From assembly GCA_029945495.1 (NCBI GenBank), contig JAQSCR010000580.1, positions 1 to 8,549 of the forward strand: a stretch of DNA of 8,549 nt, read 5' to 3'. The stretch's first letter is position 1; each line of letters starts with the position of its first letter. The position numbers were made by a program, and so were the translations under genes. The DNA is from Pseudolabrys sp. (GTDB lineage Bacteria; Pseudomonadota; Alphaproteobacteria; Rhizobiales; Xanthobacteraceae). This document shows positions 5,273 through 8,549 of this stretch, in pieces. Under the pieces are notes generated by a model. That model was given only the letters and a program-made list of their open reading frames with translations, was not told the origin of the DNA and made no database searches.

Positions 5273-5965
5273 ATGCGCGAAATCGTCCTCGATACCGAAA
5301 CCACCGGGCTTGATCCCAACAAAGGCGACCGCCTGGTCGAAATCGGCTGTATCGAGCTGTTGAACCGGATTCCGACCGGCGCGACGTTTCACGCCTACTT
5401 GAACCCGGAAAGAGATATGCCGGCCGAGGCCTTCGCCATTCACGGCCTATCGATCGAGTTCCTGAAGACGCACAAGCGCTTTGCCGATGTCGTCGACGAC
5501 TTTCTCGCCTTCATCGGCGACGAGGCGCCGCTGGTGATCCACAATGCCAGCTTCGACCACGGCTTCCTGTGCGCCGAGCTCAAGCGGCACAATCGCGCTT
5601 TGATCTCACGCGACCGGCTGGTCGATACGCTGGCGCTGGCGCGCCGCAAGCATTCGGCCGGGCCCTACAATCTCGATGCGCTGTGCGGCAAATACGGCAT
5701 CGACAATTCACGCCGCACCAAGCACGGCGCGCTGCTCGATGCCGAAATCCTGGCCGAGGTCTATCTGGAACTGATCGGCGGCCGGCAGGCGCAACTCGTT
5801 CTCGCCGAAAACACCGGGACGCGCAGCAAGAGCGTCGATGGAGTCGCGGTGGTGCGGGCGCGGCCGGCGCCCCTGGCGCCGCGCCTCAACGACGCCGATC
5901 GCGCCGCGCATGCGCAATTCGTCGCCTCGCTCGGCGAGAACGCCGTCTGGCGGAATTATCAGTAG
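5273..5965 (+). CDS. dnaQ: DNA polymerase III epsilon subunit (3'-5' proofreading exonuclease)
   Basis: DnaQ is the proofreading exonuclease of the replicative polymerase core. The 230-residue product has all DEDDh motifs: Exo I VLDTETTGLDP (5-15, D7 and E9), Exo II VIHNASFDHGFL (88-99, D95) and Exo III KHGALLDAEILAEVYLEL (150-167, H151 and D156). RQAQLVLA (171-178) contains QAQLVL, which fits the QxxLx(L/F) clamp-binding pattern and sits right after the exonuclease domain, as in E. coli epsilon. The tail after about 180 is the less conserved, alpha-binding region. I chose ATG 5273 because the protein then begins MREIVLDTETTG as usual; ATG 5201 lies inside coaE and adds residues unlike DnaQ. 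It starts 25 nt after coaE. The stop, TAG at 5963-5965, lies 10 nt from the convergent secB end. Confidence 0.95.
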   Translation: MREIVLDTETTGLDPNKGDRLVEIGCIELLNRIPTGATFHAYLNPERDMPAEAFAIHGLSIEFLKTHKRFADVVDDFLAFIGDEAPLVIHNASFDHGFLCAELKRHNRALISRDRLVDTLALARRKHSAGPYNLDALCGKYGIDNSRRTKHGALLDAEILAEVYLELIGGRQAQLVLAENTGTRSKSVDGVAVVRARPAPLAPRLNDADRAAHAQFVASLGENAVWRNYQ

Positions 5966-5975
5966 CGCGTGAAGC

Positions 5976-6464
5976 TTACTGCGCCGGTGCTTCGGCGGCC
6001 GGCATCTGCGCCATTTTCTGGCGATAGAGCGCGACGAAATCGACCGGGTCGAGCAGCAGCGGCGGGAAGCCGCCATTGCGCACGGTGGTGGCGATGATCT
6101 CGCGCGCGAACGGGAACAGCAGACGCGGGCATTCGATCAGCACCACCGCGTTCAGGCTTTCCTGCGGCACATTGCGAATGCGGAACACACCGCCGAAAGC
6201 CAGTTCGAAATTGAACATCAGGCTGCCGGCGACTTCCGCCTTGCCGGAGACCATCAGCACGACCTCGATGTCGGTGTCCGACATGGGCGCGGCGTTGACG
6301 TTGATCTGGATGTTGATCTGCGGCGCTTCCTGGGCGGCGACCAGCGACTTCGGCGCATTCGGATTTTCGAACGAGAAGTCCTTGATGTATTGGCCCACCA
6401 CACTGAGCTGCGGCAGTTGATCCGGGCTCGGTTCCTGACCTTGGCCGCCATTTGTGGTCGTCAT
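5976..6464 (-). CDS. secB: Protein-export chaperone SecB
   Basis: SecB is a cytosolic homotetrameric chaperone that keeps preproteins unfolded and passes them to SecA. The 162-residue length is typical. Conserved blocks are VVGQYIKDFSFENPNAP (22-38), PQINIQINVNA (48-58), VLMVSGKAEVAGSLMFNFEL (69-88, where SecA/substrate contacts lie), GVFRIRNVP (92-100), and LLFPFAREIIATTVRNGGFP (115-134) followed by PLLLDPVDF (135-143). The N-terminal 18 and C-terminal 12 residues are low-complexity tails. The start ATG at 6464 has a strong AAGGAG 5 nt upstream, the best Shine-Dalgarno in the window. secB is convergent with dnaQ, and no good intrinsic terminator is visible in the 10-nt gap. Confidence 0.97.
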   Translation of the reverse strand: MTTTNGGQGQEPSPDQLPQLSVVGQYIKDFSFENPNAPKSLVAAQEAPQINIQINVNAAPMSDTDIEVVLMVSGKAEVAGSLMFNFELAFGGVFRIRNVPQESLNAVVLIECPRLLFPFAREIIATTVRNGGFPPLLLDPVDFVALYRQKMAQMPAAEAPAQ

Positions 6465-6469
6465 GACTT

Positions 6470-6475
6470 CTCCTT
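6470..6475 (-). promoter_or_regulatory. secB: Strong ribosome binding site of secB
   Basis: AAGGAG on the minus strand, 5 nt before the secB ATG. It fixes the start and stands out because most genes here have weak sites. Confidence 0.85.
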
Positions 6476-6518
6476 AAGCACCGCAACGCGTGGTTATGCG
6501 GCGGTTGGCTAACATAGG

Positions 6519-6532
6519 GTCCCCGGAGGGAC
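6519..6532. other. Short hairpin in the fxsA-secB gap
   Basis: GTCCC-CGGA-GGGAC forms a 5-bp stem with a 4-nt loop within the 142-nt gap between the fxsA stop and secB start. No U-run follows, so its role as terminator or operator is unclear. Nothing else convincing was seen in this gap; a -10-like TATGTT lies on the minus strand at 6517-6512 without a recognisable -35. Confidence 0.25.
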
Positions 6533-6606
6533 AAGGACGAGGAGGCCAAGCGGGACCTTGAGCCGGCGCTCTCGGTGCCCTTGGTAAAGGCCCCGGTTCG
6601 GCTGGC

Positions 6607-7080
6607 CTAGTGGTCGCGCTTGTCGCGCCGCCGGCTGGTGAGCGCCGGATCGTCGACCCGGTGCCACTGTTCCGGCTCCAGATCCACCACTCCATCGGTG
6701 CGGGCCGGCGGTGCGCCAAGGCCGAACTTGCCGCTCGCCGCCCGCCAGAGCGGCACCAGAAGCACCAGAAGCGCCACGGCGTCGGTAATAAACCCAGGAA
6801 CAACCAGCAGAATTCCGGCCAGCAGGATGAGGCCGCCGCTGGTATCCGCCTGCAGGGCGCTGAAGCTGCTCTGATTGAGCCCTTGGCTCATCGCCACCCG
6901 GACACGGGCGATGTGGTTGCCACCGGCATGGCGCAGGACCATCACCCCAACGAGCGAGCCCAAAATCAGCAGCCCGAGGGCCTGGAAGAACCCCAAGGCC
7001 GCGGCGACAGCGACGAAGGTCGCCAATTCGGCCACCGGAAACACCAGCAGCGCCAATAACAGCCATTTTGCCACAATCAT
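6607..7080 (-). CDS. fxsA: FxsA family inner-membrane protein
   Basis: FxsA is a small cytoplasmic-membrane protein named for suppressing the exclusion of phage T7 by F-plasmid PifA; its normal role is not known. The 157-residue product begins MIVAKWLLLALLVFPVAELA, with the family's P-x-x-E motif in the first hydrophobic segment (about 6-30). A second segment follows (about 32-50), then a soluble stretch, then a long hydrophobic hairpin (83-112) containing VVPGFITD (93-100), the conserved PGF-x-TD motif. The C-terminus is polar and highly charged, ending SRRRDKRDH. I chose ATG 7080 (preceded by AAAGAAAG) over the far upstream ATG 7176, whose extra 32 residues are hydrophilic and unlike FxsA. 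It ends in TAG. fxsA lies upstream of secB on the same strand and is divergent from the Tim44-like gene. Confidence 0.88.
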   Translation of the reverse strand: MIVAKWLLLALLVFPVAELATFVAVAAALGFFQALGLLILGSLVGVMVLRHAGGNHIARVRVAMSQGLNQSSFSALQADTSGGLILLAGILLVVPGFITDAVALLVLLVPLWRAASGKFGLGAPPARTDGVVDLEPEQWHRVDDPALTSRRRDKRDH

Positions 7081-7203
7081 CGGTCTTTCTTTGTCAGGTC
7101 CGGCTTTGTTGGCGTCAACGTGCCGATCGTCTAAGGTTTGCGGGTGAGGCAAATTGCGCCGAGAAAACGGCGCCACCCCACTGGATCGGTGCGTTCGTCA
7201 GCT

Positions 7204-7226
7204 TAGATACTAAAATATAGATAGTA
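7204..7226. promoter_or_regulatory. AT-rich palindromic island between fxsA and the Tim44-like gene
   Basis: A short A/T-rich block stands out in GC-rich surroundings. It has the inverted repeat TACTA (7208-7212) / TAGTA (7222-7226) and the direct repeat TAGATA (7204-7209 and 7218-7223). TATAGA (7216-7221) could be a -10 for the rightward gene. It lies in the middle of the 247-nt divergent spacer, so it is the best place for a shared promoter or operator. No clear -35 was found. Confidence 0.35.
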
Positions 7227-7327
7227 GAGGTGGGCGCGACCGCTATGCCGTCTGGCGGGCAAAGCCAATCAAAAGTCTGACCGAGATGGGGCCGGACGCC
7301 GATCTTTCCCGAACGGTAGCCGAAAGA

Positions 7328-8050
7328 ATGCAAGAAGTGTTCGACATCTACACCATCATTTTCCTGGCGCTCGCAGTCTTCATTTTCCTGCGGCTGCGCA
7401 GCGTGCTCGGCCAACGCACCGGACGCGAACGCCCGCCCTATGACCCCTACGCGGCGCGGGAGCCGGCGCGGCCGGCGGCCGATAACGTCGTTGCCCTGCC
7501 GAATCGCGCGAGCGAATCAAGCGTGAAAAAGACCGAAGAGACGGCCGAATCGGCAGCGCCGATGGAGCGCTGGAAGGGCGTGGCCGAAGTCGGTTCGCCG
7601 CTCGCTGCCGGGCTGGATGCGGTTGCCGGTACCGATCGCGAATTCGATCCCAAGCATTTCCTCACCGGCGCGCGCGCGGCCTACGAGATGATCGTCAACG
7701 CCTATGCCGAAGGCGACCGCCGCACGCTGAAAAATCTCCTGTCGCGCGAAGTCTATGACGGCTTCGAGGCGGCCATCGTCGAGCGTGAAAAGCGCGGCGA
7801 CGTGGTGGAGAGCCGTTTCGTTTCGATCGACAACGCGACGATCACAGCCGCCGAATTGCGCGGACGCAGCGCGCAGCTCACCGTGCGCTTCCAGTCCAAG
7901 CTGGTGTCGGTGACACGCAACAAGGCCGGCGAGATTGTCGACGGCAGCGCCGACAAGGTGACCGACGTCACCGATGTCTGGACCTTCGCGCGCGATCTGT
8001 CGTCGCGCGACCCGAACTGGAAACTGGTCGCTACCGAAGCCGGACAATGA
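7328..8050 (+). CDS. Tim44-like (TimA) domain membrane-anchored protein
   Basis: The 240-residue product has one N-terminal membrane segment (IYTIIFLALAVFIFLRLR, 7-24), a Pro/Ala/Arg-rich and then Glu/Ser-rich linker (about 35-90), and a C-terminal Tim44-like domain (about 100-238). Domain marks are FDPKHFLTGARAAYEMIVNA (106-125), AEGDRRTLKNLLS near 127-139, and a beta-rich end with VTDVWTFARDLSSRDPNWKL (214-233). In mitochondria, Tim44 tethers the import motor. Bacterial homologues are membrane-anchored and of uncertain role; this is family knowledge only. The start could be ATG 7328 (used), GTG 7337 or ATG 7286; homologues I recall begin just before FDIYT, and none of the three has a strong Shine-Dalgarno. 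Its TGA is 4 nt before mltA, so the two are cotranscribed. Confidence 0.85.
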   Translation: MQEVFDIYTIIFLALAVFIFLRLRSVLGQRTGRERPPYDPYAAREPARPAADNVVALPNRASESSVKKTEETAESAAPMERWKGVAEVGSPLAAGLDAVAGTDREFDPKHFLTGARAAYEMIVNAYAEGDRRTLKNLLSREVYDGFEAAIVEREKRGDVVESRFVSIDNATITAAELRGRSAQLTVRFQSKLVSVTRNKAGEIVDGSADKVTDVTDVWTFARDLSSRDPNWKLVATEAGQ

Positions 8051-8054
8051 GCCG

Positions 8055-8549
8055 ATGGCACCGCCTGCTCCCCGATCTCTGACGCAATTCGGATTGGGGA
8101 TTTGCTTGCTGGCGACGGCGACCTCTGCGATGGCGCAGCCGATAAAATTGCGCGACGCTGAAATTCTTCCTGTGACGTTCGAGACGCTCAGTGGCTGGAC
8201 CAAAGACGATCAGGCCGCGGCCTTCGGCGCCTACCTGAAGAGCTGCCGCGCCATCCTCAACGGCACCAAGGCCATGCGCAAAGCCCGGCCGGTTTACGGC
8301 GGCCTATATACAGCCTGCGAGAATGCGACCGCTCTTGCCGCCGGCGGCAAGGTCGATACGGCAGCGGCGCGCAAATTCTTCGAGGACAATTTCAGGCCGG
8401 TCCGCATCAAGCCGCCCGAGCATACGTATGGTTATTACACGGGCGCTGACGGTTTCTATACCGGCTACTATGAGCCTGAAGTGATGGGCTCGCGCGTCAA
8501 GACGGAAGAATATTCGGTGCCGCTTTACGGCGTGCCGGCCAAAGTCGCC
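8055..8549 (+). CDS. mltA: Membrane-bound lytic murein transglycosylase A, MltA (N-terminal 165 residues, cut by window edge)
   Basis: MltA cleaves the MurNAc-GlcNAc bond of peptidoglycan with formation of 1,6-anhydroMurNAc. Reading from ATG 8055, residues 1-27 form a signal peptide with hydrophobic core FGLGICLLATATSAMA and a probable signal peptidase I cut after AMA27. There is a Cys at 17, but LGIC is a poor lipobox, so a soluble periplasmic form seems likelier than a lipoprotein. The mature part has FETLSGWTKDDQAAAFGAYL (about 40-59), then ARKFFEDNFRPVRI, then GADGFYTGYYEPEVMGSR, the family hallmark, and EYSVPLYGVP. The open frame continues past the right edge; the catalytic Asp region and 3D domain lie outside. 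It starts 4 nt after the Tim44-like gene. Confidence 0.93.
   Translation, partial: MAPPAPRSLTQFGLGICLLATATSAMAQPIKLRDAEILPVTFETLSGWTKDDQAAAFGAYLKSCRAILNGTKAMRKARPVYGGLYTACENATALAAGGKVDTAAARKFFEDNFRPVRIKPPEHTYGYYTGADGFYTGYYEPEVMGSRVKTEEYSVPLYGVPAKVA

Noticed and set aside
3988..5322. Minus-strand open frame of 444 codons over maf and coaE
   Set aside because: Antisense shadow of maf and coaE; no recognisable domain, and it begins inside dnaQ.
5961..5981. CAGTA...TACTG inverted repeat between dnaQ and secB as a two-way terminator
   Set aside because: Only 5 bp with a long loop and no T-run; too weak to call.
7081..7176. Upstream ATG start for fxsA
   Set aside because: It adds 32 polar residues before the conserved MIVAKWLLLALL start of the family.

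Overview
This window looks like chromosomal DNA of a GC-rich alphaproteobacterium, most likely order Hyphomicrobiales (Rhizobiales; Bradyrhizobium/Rhodopseudomonas-like). The grounds are high GC with GC-rich third codon positions, alphaproteobacterial forms of each protein, and the gene order rho-hemJ-hemE // PPSR-maf-coaE-dnaQ // secB-fxsA // Tim44-like-mltA. I recall this order as the conserved neighbourhood of the chromosome replication origin in Caulobacter, Rickettsia and Rhizobiales.

Left part (1-2708), all on the minus strand: hemE (uroporphyrinogen decarboxylase), hemJ (protoporphyrinogen IX oxidase) and the first 298 codons of rho (transcription terminator, running off the left edge). 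hemE and hemJ are 20 nt apart and serve the same pathway. rho lies behind a roughly 315-nt leader with several inverted repeats, including a three-part TTTGGGA/TCCCAAA/TTTGGGA set that can form two mutually exclusive hairpins.

Centre (2709-3060): a 352-nt gene-free gap between the divergent genes hemE and PPSR. It holds a cluster of DnaA-box-like 9-mers (xTGTCCACx type, the best being TTGTCCACA on the minus strand), an AT-rich stretch beside hemE, a one-mismatch CtrA-type site over the hemE start codon, three GANTC (CcrM) sites within 58 nt, and an IHF-like site. I read it as the chromosomal oriC. This is the most important non-coding element in the window.

Right part: PPSR (kinase/pyrophosphorylase regulating PPDK or PEP synthase), then a palindromic cloverleaf-like intergenic repeat of a kind I recall as common in Bradyrhizobiaceae-type genomes, then maf, coaE and dnaQ on the plus strand. 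coaE has an in-frame amber codon at codon 24, immediately after its intact P-loop. As CoaE is normally essential, this is either a sequence error or a real lesion. Convergent to dnaQ are secB and fxsA on the minus strand. Divergent from fxsA are a Tim44-domain membrane protein and mltA (lytic transglycosylase, cut by the right edge).

Functionally this is core housekeeping: haem synthesis, transcription termination, replication start and proofreading, CoA synthesis, protein export and murein turnover. There is no phage, CRISPR, integrase, tRNA or rRNA, and no sign of an unknown multi-gene system. The interest lies in the origin, the rho leader and the coaE stop.
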